A stretch of 64,000 nt of DNA from NCBI GenBank assembly GCA_030549495.1, contig JAUIRK010000061.1, forward strand, positions 248,001 through 312,000. Direction: 5' to 3'. Under the pieces are notes generated by a model. That model was not told the origin of the DNA and searched no databases. It was given only the letters and a program-made list of their open reading frames with translations. Every line of letters starts with the position of its first letter. Positions within the stretch are counted from its first letter, which is position 1. A program made the translations under genes and the position numbers. This stretch comes from Nectonema munidae. Lineage: Eukaryota > Nematomorpha > Nectonematoida > Nectonematidae. This document shows, piece after piece, positions 34,322 through 46,324 of the stretch.

Positions 34322-37133
34322 ATTTACCTTAAATTCTTTTTTATATTGAGCCGCATTGCGTACAAAATCTTTTTCAGGTTCAGCTTTCAAATATCTTTTT
34401 TCCTCGCATAGAAACCCGAAAAGAATGCTTACATTCGTATCGTCTTTAATTATAAAACCTGTGGAAATAGAATAATCCTCGAATATTGAATCGAAAGAGC
34501 TATTTTGTAGAGAATCATTGATCAGAATCCAAACCATAAAATTCCAATTTTATTGTTTTTTATTAAATAGTGTAAATTTATGGAAACATAATCGCCGACT
34601 TTATATTCTTTTTCAGTTATCTTTTCTTTTTCAATTTTGAAAGTTTCTGGCTAGTTTTTGGGATATTTCAATTGCTTATGGTATATATATATATGCGAAC
34701 TTACTAAACAAATTGATCTTGATTGTATATTCAGGAACTTCTCTTCTCTCATTTATAACTTCAGTATATTTTTTCACAAAGGGCGTTATTCCAAGGATAA
34801 TTTCTGTTTGAGGATCAGGACGAAATTCTAATTCATGTCTAGAGAATGGTGAAGTAATCTTGTTATTACCGTTTATTATTTTCGACATTGAAGAAAACTT
34901 TCCTTCAGTAAAAAAAATGTCATCTTTTGGAGGTGGACAAAAAAAGGAGAAATCAAGCTCGAAATAAGGAAATAAAAAGTATTCCTTAATCTCAGGACTC
35001 GCCAGAAAACACTCGCCTAATAAATATGAAATCAAAGTTTTAATCGAAAATTTTGCAAATTAAAAAATGTTATTGTAAAAAGAGATGGTAAAAATATTTG
35101 CAAATATAATTGAAACGCAAGATTGTAGAATCAAATGAAGTTGAGATTTAGAGAATTTTTTGAAGTTCAAGTTGCTTTACCCTTTTTACCAATTGATTTC
35201 ATATCAACTTGAAAATTGCAAATAAAATCGATTTAGAAAATGAGATAAAACTTGAGAATAATGCTGACATAAAATCGAAAAAAAATTCTAGGACAAAAGT
35301 GCTTATCATGCTTTCCTTCAATGTAGTTTTGTGAATCTGCGTTTTCAATCAATCATTCTTCATTTCAATTTAGTTTCGACTGATCACTCACATGAATGTC
35401 CTCGCTTTTTCAATTAAAAAAATGAAAAGGAAGGTAAATTAATAAAATGGCACTTTTTGACAAGAAAAGATTTTTTAAATTTTTTAGGTTTACTAATAAT
35501 AAGAACTTTGGTCGAAGCTTTACATTATTGTTTTTAAAATTGTGTTACAAAGGGTTGATCATGAAGTGAAAGAAAGGAAAAAACGGTGTCATTACATATA
35601 GCATAAGTAATTAGTCAAAAAATATTTCAATTTCGACATTTTAGTTACTTGTGTTGAAACTCTAAAGGTGTTTTTATTTATATATAACGTCATTTTCAAA
35701 TAATTGAACATTTTGTTTCTCACTAGTTGAAAATGACATATAGCGTATGTATCATCCTTAATTTTTAATAATTTCTTTGCGTTGCATCCCACTTCATGCA
35801 AATTTTATAAACGAAATTAAATCGAAAACTTTTGTTAGTTAGCATACTTAAATGTACTTACACAGTTCTTTTTCTTGAAAATGGATGAAATAGGAAACGT
35901 GGCGGACCTAAGAATGAAGTTAGTAAAACATGACATCCAAACTTTGTTAGAAAAATAAAAAAAGATAGTAAATATATCATGTTAGGCTGGAAATTCTTAA
36001 AAGCATAACATTTATACTCTTTAGATAAAAATCCTTTGAACTTGGAAGTGCAAAGCAAAAGCAAACCTTCACGAAGCAAATTCAAATTCGCATTTAGCAG
36101 ATACAAATCGGCAGAATCATTTTTGCGCGAATAAACTACCAATTTTTTATCAGAATACTATGTGGCAAATTACTTTTTTTGCAAAATAATGCTAGTTTTT
36201 ATATGCATTTCTTCAATCAAGTTAAGTATGAAAAACTTTATTTTTTACTGAAAAAAAGTTTCACATCTGCCATTTTAACATTTTTTGTGAGCAATCCTCA
36301 AATATTGAGTTTTAATTTATTTCAGTCAACATTGTTTGCATGTTCAATAGCTCCAGAAACATTTTTTTGAATTATCAATGTCTAAACTAATTTCTTAGAA
36401 AGTGATACTTTTTTTCTTGTTATAGAGTGAATCTTATATTTCAGTTAGATTTAGTTTCACCTTGTTTTTTATGGTAGACCAAATTTTTTTGATTGAACTT
36501 AACTATGCGATATATGGCATAAATACCAAAAGAGGATGGAAATTCGAGAAATTTCATCAAAAAAAATTTCTATTCATTTTTTAGTGAAAAATAAAGCTTT
36601 TCGAATTTGCTTAATTCCATATTTGAATATAAAAAGTTATGATCTAATTCATATTTAGTATTAAATGTCTCATCAAATAAAGGTATTATCATAATAAAAT
36701 GGACTGGTAGTGTCTAATTTACCATCTTTGTTTTAACAAAGTTCTAATGATAAAATAATTTCCTACTAAAATTTTAAAATTGTTGAGTAATTTTGATAAA
36801 TTTTATGTTTAAGAATTCTTTCAATATTAAATTAAATTAAATTCTTACCCCTTTTATTGATAAAAACAAGGTCTGCCAATGATTCTCTTAGATAAACTTT
36901 AATTTGTGTAACTCCATCACTCAATTGTATATCTCCCTTTGCTTTAATTATATTATACTCATTGGATTTCTTCAAATATGTTGAAGTTACATGTCTATTG
37001 ACAATAATTGTTATATTTTCATTATTTTTCTTTTTACCAGGACAGTAGAAATCTCCATGATATCTATATGTGTTCATTCCTTTATTAACATGTATAATGC
37101 TACTTTCCCTTTCTGCCCATTTTCTACATTTAT
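34322..37133 (-). CDS. Unrecognised multi-exon gene
   Basis: Several minus-strand exons have good splice sites. Exon a: 37133-36849 (acceptor TTTAG, donor GTAAGAAT) encodes ..YHGDFYCPGKKKNNENITII.. and ..RESLADLVFINKRG. Exon b: about 35904-35863 (acceptor after TTTTACTAACTTCATTCTTAG, donor GTAAGTAC) joins in phase to about 35796-35735 (donor GTGAGA), giving SYFIHFQEKELLGCNAKKLL and then DDTYAICHFQL. Exon c: 35016-34705 (acceptor TATTTATTAG, donor GTAAGT) encodes FSRHELEFRPDPQTEIILG and related residues. It joins in phase to exon d: 34646-34328 (EKEYKVGDYVSINLHYL). Exon d has an apparent frame change near 34530. I do not recognise the protein and assign no function. More coding-like text at 36142-36020 may be another exon. 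Confidence 0.5.
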
Positions 37134-37639
37134 CTAAATTATGCAAAAAAAATCATTAGCAAGAAAGTAACTTTCAATTATAAAATAAGATTTCCGATTT
37201 TGGTATGGAGCATTAGAAAGTTAGAAATTTCGTTAGAAAAAGTGAAAAAAAAATTAAAAAAATAGAAGAATGAAAAATGGTTTTTGCCTCCTTACATAAA
37301 CAAACATTACTTGCTATAAATTGGTGTATAAAAATGAGGATGCACTATGACTTAAAAAAATTGGAACGGAAAATTAAAATTCTAAATTAGAAACCTTTTT
37401 TGGTTAAAAGTGCTTTTTCGCTTAGGTAAGGGGCAAAAGCGATTTTTCATTCTTCTATTTTTTACTTTCTATAGTTGTTTCCTGTTGTCTGTTTTATTCA
37501 ACAACTTTGATAAAAAATAACCGAATGGAGTTTGGAATCTGATATTAATTATTTTAATTTTTATATTTTGCTAATTATAATAGACAATTTTCCTTTTTAA
37601 TAATACATCCACTGAATAGCCTTCTTTATAACTCCTTCT

Positions 37640-37785
37640 ACAGTCCCTTTTTTCCGTATGCATATTCTTAGACTTTTCCAAAGCTTTTGATAATATCAAT
37701 CATTCCTTATTGTTGTATAAATTATATAGATATGATTTCAGATCTAAAGTGCATGCCTGGTTTTCAAGTTATCTTTCTAAGTTAA
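37640..37785 (+). pseudogene. LINE reverse-transcriptase fragment
   Basis: The + strand reads LDFSKAFDNINHSLLLYKLY and then KVHAWFSSYLS, the conserved 'DFSKAFDxVxH' block of non-LTR reverse transcriptases. It stops where the palindrome at 37786 begins. It precedes, and is separate from, the longer LINE at 38118. Confidence 0.75.
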
Positions 37786-38036
37786 TAATCAAAATAAAAT
37801 TCTGCAATCAAAGAATCCAAAAATGTTCAAATCAAAAAATATTTATTCTTTTTTAATATATCGTTGGCTCCCCTTACTTTTAGTTTTTATGCAAAATTTG
37901 ATAAAAATTATTAGAGACTAGTTTTATCTTTCTATTCTAAAAGTAAGGGGATCCAACGATATATTTAAAACGAATAAATATTTTTTGATTTGAACATTTT
38001 TGGATTCTTTGATTGCAGAATTTTATTTCGATTATT
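37786..38036. repeat. Foldback palindrome, about 98-bp arms
   Basis: Left arm 37786-37883 and right arm about 37938-38036 are nearly perfect reverse complements (e.g. GAATCCAAAAATGTTCAAAT against ATTTGAACATTTTTGGATTC), with a loop of about 53 bp. The inner edge is TTGGCTCCCCTTACTTTTAG. The right side continues (to about 38117) into sequence shared with 63700-64000. It behaves like a foldback/MITE family that can form a long hairpin. Confidence 0.88.
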
Positions 38037-38117
38037 TGACAAATATATTATTTAAAATCGTGCAAATTGCAAAATATAGGTAATAACTTTTTTAACATCG
38101 TATGAGGTAGAAAAATA

Positions 38118-41071
38118 TGAACAGATATTATATATCTTCTGACTATAAAAACATTTTGGTATCCAATGATTTGAATCCTGAAAAAAGAGACAAGTTAAAA
38201 GAACTTTGTAAACTGGCGAAAAGCAAAAATGAGGGAAATAGATCTGATGAAGACTTAATAGACTTGATGGTAATAATTCTGTTTATTATGTAGTCAGAGG
38301 TGATCCTGTTGTTGGCATGAGTATAAAAAAGAAGTTTTTTCCAAAACAAGTTTAGTGTATCTGGTGAACCTCCAGTTTACATTGATACACCCAAAACCAG
38401 TTCTCTGAAAGTTCTTTACACAAATGCGAACCAACTATTCAAGAAATTGGGTGAGCTTAATTTAATGGTCTTTTGCACTCTTATGATGTAATATTTATCA
38501 CTAAGTTTTTGTCGAAAAAGTCTTCTATGAATAGGTTTGCCATAAATAGTTATATCATTGAAGGGTATTCTTTGTTTCATAATTTAAGTTTGGATGATGA
38601 TGGTAATTTATGTTTCAGAGAAAAGATAGGTATACTTTATTATTTTAGAAACAATTTACATTCGATTCATCAGATTTCTACTAATGAACTACAACATATA
38701 GAGAGTTTAAATGTCATAATAAAGTATGATAAACACTTAGTGTATTTGAGTTGTATATATAGAAGCCCTTCTTCAGACATTCATGAAAGCACAATGGAAA
38801 TAATTAATGAAATGTCTAATATTGTTAGAAACGTTCAAAATGCTAATTTCATAGTGATGGGAGATTTTAATTATCCAAATATTGATTGGAGTACATGTAG
38901 TGTAGAACATGATAACTCTGAACAGGTTTTTGTAAACTTTTTGAATGAAAACTTTTTGATTCAACTAATAAAGAGAAACACCAGAGTCTCTTCAAGCGGT
39001 AAGGAGAGCTTACTTGATTTATTAATTACAAACGATGAAAACTTTGTTTATGATCTAGAAATACTACCAAATTTGTATAAGAGTGATCACTACTGCATAA
39101 GCTACAACATTAAAAATGGGAGAAAGAAGAAAGTTCTGATGTACAAGTACCAAGCACCCAATTTTTCAATAATAGGAAACAATTTAGTTGAAATTAATTG
39201 GGGTGAACTAGCAGGCGCAAGTTTGGAGAGTTTTTACTCTAAGTTAAAAGAAGTAATCAAAGAGTAAATAACTACTCATGTTTCGTTATCCCATTCTAAG
39301 ACTCACTTTAAACCGTGTATGAACCATAAGCCTATTTTGTTGTTTAAAAAAATGCTAAAAATGTTTTCTCTCTTTAAAAAGTTTGGTAAAATAAGTTATA
39401 AGGAAGAAGCCATGAAAATATCTAATCAAATAAGGAAACTCACCCAAGAACTTAGAATTAAGTATGAGCGTGATATTTTAAAAAATTATAAAAGTAAACG
39501 CAAAATTACCTGGAGTTATATTAATAAAAAATAATGAGACCAATGGACCTTCAAACAATAGTTGATGAATATGGCGGCAATATTATAGAAAAGGAATTTT
39601 TACCCGAAGCTTTCAATCAATATTTCGCTTCGATTTACAAAGTAGAAAGTGAAGTACCAATTAAACATTTGAAAAGATTCAATATTAAAACAATAGAAAC
39701 ATTAATTATTTCAGAGAATGAAGTCTTTGATAAGTTTATCAAGTTAGACACATCAAAATCTATAGGACTTGATGAAATTTCTCCTTTTTTTCTAAAAAAG
39801 TTAGCTAATGTTCTGAAAGAACACTTGACAGTAAATCTTTGGAAGGATCTAAACTAATAGATGATTGGAAAATAAGTAGCATAACTCCCGTTTTTAAAAA
39901 GGGTGATAGAAAACAATGATCCAACTACAGACCTATCTGTGTGAATTCAGTAGTGTTTAAAATTTTTGAATCCATTATTAAAGACAAAATTTTTTATCAT
40001 ATAGTGAAGTATAATCTCTTATCTCCCCATCAGCATGGCTTTCTCCCGAAAAAGTCGACAATATCCAACCTCATCGAATTTTCAAATGAGGTAACCTTAA
40101 CAATGAATGATTAACACTTGGATTTCCAAAAGGCTTTTGATAGGGTTCCTCATAATAGGCTTGTTCTAAATTTAAAATCTTTTCGAATTGATGGCAAGCT
40201 TTTATCTTGGCTCAAAGATTATATTTTTAATAGAAAACACGTAGTCCGTTTAAATGGAATAACATCAAACAGTTGTCAAATTATCAGTGGAATACAACAG
40301 GGTTCTGTGATAGGACCTTTGTTTTTTACAATTTTCATCAACGATGTTACCTTCGACTTGAGTTCATATGTAAAAGTTTTTGCTGATGACAACATCAAGT
40401 TGTTTAACTACTCGGAAAAATTCAAATGCATCGTTACAGAACGATTTATATTGTTTATATGAATGGTATTTGAAATGGGACTTGAGCTTCAACTTATCCA
40501 AGTGTCAGCATCTTCAAATTGGAAAACCAAATTCTGATCAATTCTTTTTAGGTGGTGTGACTTTGTCTAAAGTTCATGAACAAAATGACTTGTGCTTAAT
40601 AATCGACTCAAAACTAAATTTTAATCGCTAACAAAGAAATTGCTGTACACCTTTTCAAGTCCTTGGTAAGACCAATTCTATGGGAATAGCTCTGTGAGTA
40701 ATGTCAAGAAAATTGAAAAAGTTCAAAAAAACTTCACAAAAAGTTTACCTGGCATGAGAAATTTTCCTTATTCCGAAAGAATGAAAGTTTTGAACTTACC
40801 TTCACTTTATTATAGAATAAAGAGAAATGAAATGATTACTATTTTTAACATTGTAAAGAAAAATATGATAATAAAAGAAGATGTTCTGCCTGACTTTTCA
40901 ACAAGAATTTCTAGATCGCATTGCTTCAAATTTAAAGCTGAAAGTTTCCAGAACAAGTATCGCCAAACATTTCTAACACAAAGAGCTTTTAAAGATTGGA
41001 ATTCTTTGCCCAGTGAAGTTGTGAATTCTACTACGTTGAATGACTTTAAAAACAAACTGGATGCTATTTGA
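38118..41071 (+). mobile_element. CR1/L2-like LINE, near-complete ORF2
   Basis: It starts in the tail of ORF1 (SDYKNILVSNDLNPEKRDKL at about 38139, and VVRGDPVVGMSIKKKF at about 38290). ORF2 follows with an APE-type endonuclease: VLYTNANQLFKKL (about 38410), SCIYRSPSSDIHES (38751), NFIVMGDFNYPNIDW (38844) and SDHYCISYNI (39083). The reverse transcriptase shows LDFQKAFDRVPHNRLV (40119), GIQQGSVIGPLFFTIFINDV (40290) and the catalytic FADD (40378-40389). The C-terminal tail FKDWNSLPSEVVNST ends at 41071. Stops or shifts (about 38460, 39265, 39532, 39855, 40110, 40400 and 40630) disable it. Family role: target-primed reverse transcription. Poly-A is absent; the 3' end is a tandem repeat (41150-41720). 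Confidence 0.88.
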
Positions 41072-41149
41072 CAGTCTAGGAGATTGTATTATTTTGATTA
41101 ATTTCAAGATGCAAATCTCACGATCTTCAAAAATATTCTTTCTAATTTT

Positions 41150-41720
41150 ACATGAAGTAGATGTTTTTATACCAAATCAACCATGTTAGTTTTATTTCTG
41201 ACATCAGTTTTTCATTTAGAGGTTTTAAAATATTCAGTGTTAATCAAATTTGTGGTATACGTATGAAACTACCTCTACAAATATTCTCTTTAATTTTAGA
41301 TGAAATATATATTTTATACCAAATCAACCATTTTAGCTTCATTTCTGGACTCAGTTTTTGCATTTAGAGGTTTTAAAATGTCTGAAAGTGCCAATTAAAT
41401 GCTCGATTTACGTCTAATGTTTGCAAAAATATTTTTGAAATTCAAATAAAATATCTGTTTTTATACTAAATGGAAGATGGTGATTTTATTTTTGGACTCA
41501 GCCTTTGCATTTATTGTTTTAAAATATCTGAAAGCTTCAATTAGATTTGCGGTTTACTTCTAGATACTGTCTTCAAAAATATTTTTAAAAAATTAAATAT
41601 CTCCTTCAAATAAAATATCTGTTTCTATACCAAATCGACAATGCTTATTTTATTTCTGTACTCCATTTTGACTAATACGATTAAAAAATATCTGGAAGGG
41701 GCTATTGAATCAGTTGTGTA
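41150..41720. repeat. Tandem repeat, about 150-165 bp, four degenerate copies
   Basis: Units start near 41171, 41320, 41465 and 41629 with TACCAAATCAACCATTTTAG-like text followed by TTTCTGGACTCAGTTTTTGC and GGTTTTAAAATATCTGAAAG. It directly follows the LINE and may be its 3' untranslated tail or an independent satellite. Confidence 0.75.
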
Positions 41721-41724
41721 AAAA

Positions 41725-42495
41725 TTTTTCAAAAAATGGTTATATATTAGTAAAAATATTTTTTTGTATATTTTGACTTATGATATTATCTTCAATAATT
41801 TTGAATATGAAATATTTATTTAAAAAAATAAACGTATTATAAAATATTTTGAAGATTAGTATGTGAGAAGAATGCAACCTGAAAACTAGTTGAAAATGGA
41901 ACGTGTGATTAAGAGAAATAATAAAAAAATGTATCTTCACTTAATGGAAGATCTATCATGTTCTGATGAACTAAGAAAGATAATTTTAAATTTAAATTGA
42001 ATTTGTCCATCTTTTTCCATTTGCAAGTCTTTTAGATGAAAAAGTGGACAACTTTTTGTAATTGAACAATGAACATCACCAATGATTTGATGAGAAAAAA
42101 AACTTTTGAACTGTCATTGGTTGACAAATATTCAGGCCTGATAATAAAATACATGATACTGATAAAGAAGCCTAAGATCATCAAAAAGATTCTTTAACCA
42201 GAATGCGTTGAGAGCGAAAAATCTCTTCAAAATAAATCATAAAAAGTTTTTTGAACGCAGATTGCAGAAAATAAATTTATAATGAAAAAAGAGATGCCAA
42301 GTTAGGATCATCATAGAATGAATAGCAAAATTACATACTGTAAAGTATAGAAGATATGACGCAGAGACTACCAGTCGATAACGAATTTGTAACCAAAGGA
42401 TGTAGGTCCTATCGAGATACTTAATTTACTGACAAATGAAATATTTTGAGTGAAAATAAATTAAGAAAACAATTACCAGAAAAATACTTCAAGTA
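41725..42495. other. AT-rich, nothing recognised
   Basis: No coding frame or element end was found between the two minisatellites. Confidence 0.5.
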
Positions 42496-42499
42496 AAAT

Positions 42500-43065
42500 T
42501 TATTTTGAAGTTTATATATTTGACATTGATTGACATGCTTGATCGATTTTTTTGACACGTTTTATTGATTTTATAAAATGAACATCACCATTAAATTGTA
42601 CGTAACATACTTAAAAATGGGTACATATGTATAAAAACTTTTTGTAAGAGTAAAAATTTTAATTTTGACATGGGCTGTCATATTTAAAATTTTTTACCGG
42701 TTTGACTGGTTTTATTAAAAAAAGGAATATCACCAGTAAACACAGCGTGTAGATAAAAAGTTTATTTTTGAGATGAGCTGTCATATATAAATCAATTTTT
42801 TGACAGGTTTGATTGATTTTCATAAAAAATAAATTTCCTCACTGAATTCAGCATACTTGAAAATGGGTATATATGTGTAAAAAACTTTATATAAATATTT
42901 AAATAAAAAGTTCTTTCTTGAGATGGTCTATCAAATATATATCTATTTTTTTGAAAGGTTTTATTGATTTTGATAAAAAAAAAAAATGGATATCAATACT
43001 GGATTCAGCATAATTGAAATATATAAACATTAAAAATATTTATAAAAACATGTTTATATCTGAGA
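42500..43065. repeat. Irregular tandem repeat, four copies of about 100-150 bp
   Basis: Units around 42547, 42695, 42797 and 42948 share TTTTTTGACAGGTTTGATTG, ATTTTxATAAAAAA, CACTGAATTCAGCATACTTG and AAAATGGGTATATATGTxTAAAAACTTT. Copies differ by indels. Confidence 0.75.
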
Positions 43066-43074
43066 AAAATAGGG

Positions 43075-43132
43075 GGCACCTTAAGCCCCAGCGCTTGAGC
43101 GAACAAATTTAGCCCAGCACTAATAGGGTTAA
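43075..43132. mobile_element. Solitary piggyBac-like end
   Basis: Read leftwards from 43132 the sequence is TTAACCCTATTAGTGCTGGG and then GCTCAAGCGCTGGGGC. It matches the right end of piggyBac 2 (TTAACCCTAATAGTGCCGAG at 47703). Both point the same way, so this is not the partner end of that element but belongs to a related copy lying to the left, now without a transposase. Confidence 0.6.
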
Positions 43133-43134
43133 GG

Positions 43135-43689
43135 GTAGTTTATTAAAAGTTAAAAATTTTAAGTGTACTAGTTGTTCTGATTTAAAAAAAGGTTAAATTA
43201 GTAAAGAAAAGTTAGTAATAAAAGATTAATCAATTTTGTTACTTGGGAGAAGTTATAGATCAGATAAGTAGTGTAAGTAGAACACCGAATAAAACTAGCT
43301 TGGAAGACATTTAAATCTTTAAGTAGTGTTCTATGTGATAATACTTTTTCTTTAAACATAACGGGTTACCTTTATAAAAGTTGTATTAGAACTAGTTTAC
43401 TATACAGCAGTCAAGAGTTAAAAGAAGTTGAGAAAAATATGCTAAACACAACTGAGATGAGAATGTTAAGAATTATTTGTAAATCTAATTGGAAAGACAA
43501 ATTAAGCCTAGCCCCCCACCCCCCCCCCCCCCCTATGAAAAATAGTTCGAAAATTCTAATTTTGCTTTTTCCTAAAACAATACTTGTTTGTAGTTGATTA
43601 CGTTTATATCAACTGTATGACAAGTCGAAACATTATTCTGTCTAAACACCCAATTTGAGTAGTGAAAATGTTGATAATATATTATCAAT
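43135..43689. other. No gene; C-run and possible left end
   Basis: Contains TTAAGCCTAGCCCCCCACCC at about 43503 followed by a long C-run, which could be a degraded piggyBac left end. Otherwise there is no signal. Confidence 0.35.
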
Positions 43690-44490
43690 AATATCACACA
43701 GTGATTCACGAATAGTCTTTCAACGGGCGAATTGGACAATGGTTGCACTCAGTGTGCTGCGGTGTTGACAGGTATGATGAATAAACCCTTTCCCTATCGC
43801 TTTGCTGTAAATGCATCAACAGATAAGACATCTAAATACAGGCCCAAAGTTCCATGTCAAACTCGTTGGGTGGAGAAACACCAGGCTATTCACACAGCAT
43901 ACTTTTTGTATTCTGTAGTGATTGATGTACTTCATTGACATAAGCAGGGATAAATCTTCTTCCTCTTCAGAGGCTAATTGCTTAGTCAACTCTCTAACTA
44001 AATCCGAGTTTGTTGTTGGGCTGGTTTCGATGAATGATGTAATGACTCTAACCAAAAAGGTATATCTTTTTTACAATCTAGTTCGAATGATATTTTCTCT
44101 TCTATGAAACAAGTCGCAATCATAAAACAGCAGCTCGAAGAATGGAGAAACAACGAAACTGAGTTTGAGAAATTTTTTGAAAATGCTCAAAAATTGTAGG
44201 GAAGAGCCTTTGAGTATTGCAAGGATAGTAGGAATGACAAAAAGACTAAAATTCCAGCTGCCTCTCCAATGGAGTTTTACCGCCATTCCATTTTTCTGCC
44301 TTTCTTGGATAGTATTATTTCGCAAGTTGTTGATTGATTTGAAAAACAAATACAATTGATTCATAGACCTTCATAGAGCTTCAGGCTTTTTTCTCCACAC
44401 AATTAACTTGCTTTTTCTCAATATTTCTCTCATTTTCAGTTGGGGTAAAATACTTTTTGTTATTTTTTCCACTATTTATTTTGATTTTGA
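43690..44490 (+). pseudogene. P52rIPK/THAP12-like hAT transposase fragment
   Basis: Pieces in order are VPCQTRWVEKHQAIHTAYFL (about 43849-43908; 'CxTRWVERH' is diagnostic for this hAT group), EANCLVNSLTKSEFVVGLVS (about 43972-44031), KQVAIIKQQLEEWRNN (about 44108) and FYRHSIFLPFLDSIISQVVD with FEKQIQLIHR (about 44275-44360). Frames change about three times. The N-terminal and C-terminal parts are missing. It abuts the piggyBac transposase start at 44505. Confidence 0.75.
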
Positions 44491-44504
44491 AATAGTATTT
44501 CACA

Positions 44505-46324
44505 TGGAACGTTCTGAGGATGTGAATATTTTTGCCGTTTTTGAAGATGTGTGTGAAAGTGAAGACAATGTTGTCAATGCGAGTTCTAACTTATTCAATG
44601 TTGCTTTTCAAGAGCACGATGATTTTGGAGAAACAGATTGGGATGACCTGGATGAAGAAGTACGCAGCGTGGAAGAGGAAGATGGAATGGATTACGGGTG
44701 GGATGCTTGAACATTGAAAATATAGAAAACTTGTTTGAGCAGGTAACCTCAATTAGATTATTAGATCAATATCAATTAGATTTACAAACTAAGAATAGGT
44801 TGATTAGATGTTTAGATGATACTTTGTGCGAGAAAAACTATTCTTTGTTTGATGAGCCACCAAATGAGGAAAATTTGGTTTCGTGTGGAGATAGAGTCGT
44901 GGAAGAGATAACTTGGACAAATTGTGAACCTGTTAGGGTTGGAAGAACAAAGATCTGCTGATATTATAAGAGATGTACCAGGTGTTAAAGAGTTGGCCAA
45001 AAATGCTAAAAATATTTTCGATTGCTGGAATCTTTTTTTTGATAAGAAAATAGTTGCAAAAATTTTGAATTATTCAAATTCACGAATTGATAATTATATG
45101 AAAAAGCCTCTCATATCTGAAAAGCTAAAGAAAAACCGAACCACTTGTGTCAGAAAAATATCTAGTGTTGAATTTTATGCTTACATTGGGTTATGCTACT
45201 TGAGGGCTTTTTCAGGTCAAAATCATTTAAGTGCTCATCTGATATGGTCAAAACTTGGTAACCCAATCTTCATATCTGTAATGAGTGTTAAAAGGTTTTA
45301 TTTTATTAATCACTTTTTATGTTTTGATGATGTCGATACAAGAGCATCTAGAATATCTAGATGGTTCTATGATAGGTGGGCGGCTTTCAGAGAGATCTTT
45401 GAAGACTTTAATGAAAATTGTAGAAGATGGATGAATCCTGACGATGCCTTAACCTTAGATGAAACTTTATACGCTAGTAGAACTGGTATAAATTTTAATG
45501 TGTTCAATCCAATGAAACCGTCAAAATACGGACTTCTGTTTAAATATATAAATGCTGTCCGTTATCCTTTTACGTTTTTTATAGTATGTTATGCGGATTA
45601 ACCGAAAAGTCACGAAGGTCAATATTATGTACCAGGATCATCTGCCATTGTCAAGTCAATGATAAGTCGCTTACGCGAAACGTTATCTTTGAAAGGACGT
45701 AATCTTACAATTGATAGATTATACACTTCAATTGGGTTAGTTCAGTGGTTGTATATAAGGGGTATTACAACTGTTGGAACAATTAACCTAAATAGAAAAG
45801 GTATGCCAAGTGAAATGAAAAGTGTTGAATTTCGTGATAATTTCTCTTACAAATATTGGTACGATAAAGATAAAAGGTATTTATCATTGCATAGCTATGT
45901 TGTGCATACCAAAAGCAAAGGTGAAAAGAATGTGCTTTTAATAAGTTCACGACCTTTTATCAAAGGGGTAACCTTTGATGAGAGACAAAAGCCCGCAATA
46001 TATAAGTTTTATGACTATACTAAAGGAGGTACCGATATTGTCGATCAGAAAATGAGAAAATTTTCAACTGCACGCAAGTCTAATAAATGGACAACAGCAG
46101 CATTTTCTTATATTTTGGACACAGCACGAATAAATGCAACAACAATTTATAGTATGAATAACAACTTAAATCCAAGGAAGACAAATAGTATTGAAGTTGG
46201 ATTAAAATTGGTTTACGCATTAATTTTACCACAATTTAAAGAAAGACCTAGAGATGGATTGAGAGCCACTATTGTTAGAAAAATAAATGAGTCTATTCAA
46301 TCTATTACTGGGATTCAACATTAA
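44505..46324 (+). pseudogene. piggyBac transposase 2, lightly broken
   Basis: Starts at the ATG at 44505 with an acidic N-terminus (ERSEDVNIFAVFEDVCESED). One shift lies near 44705 and one near 44935. The long core that follows contains VEFYAYIGLCYLRAFSGQNH (about 45169), DDALTLDETLYASRTG (first Asp, about 45439), NLTIDRLYTSIGLVQWLYIR (second region, about 45702) and YTKGGTDIVDQKMRKFSTAR (about 46016). One in-frame TAA at 45599-45601 sits between the first and second regions. The tail ends at 46324 without the usual Cys-rich domain. Three lesions make this the better preserved piggyBac of the window. Confidence 0.88.
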
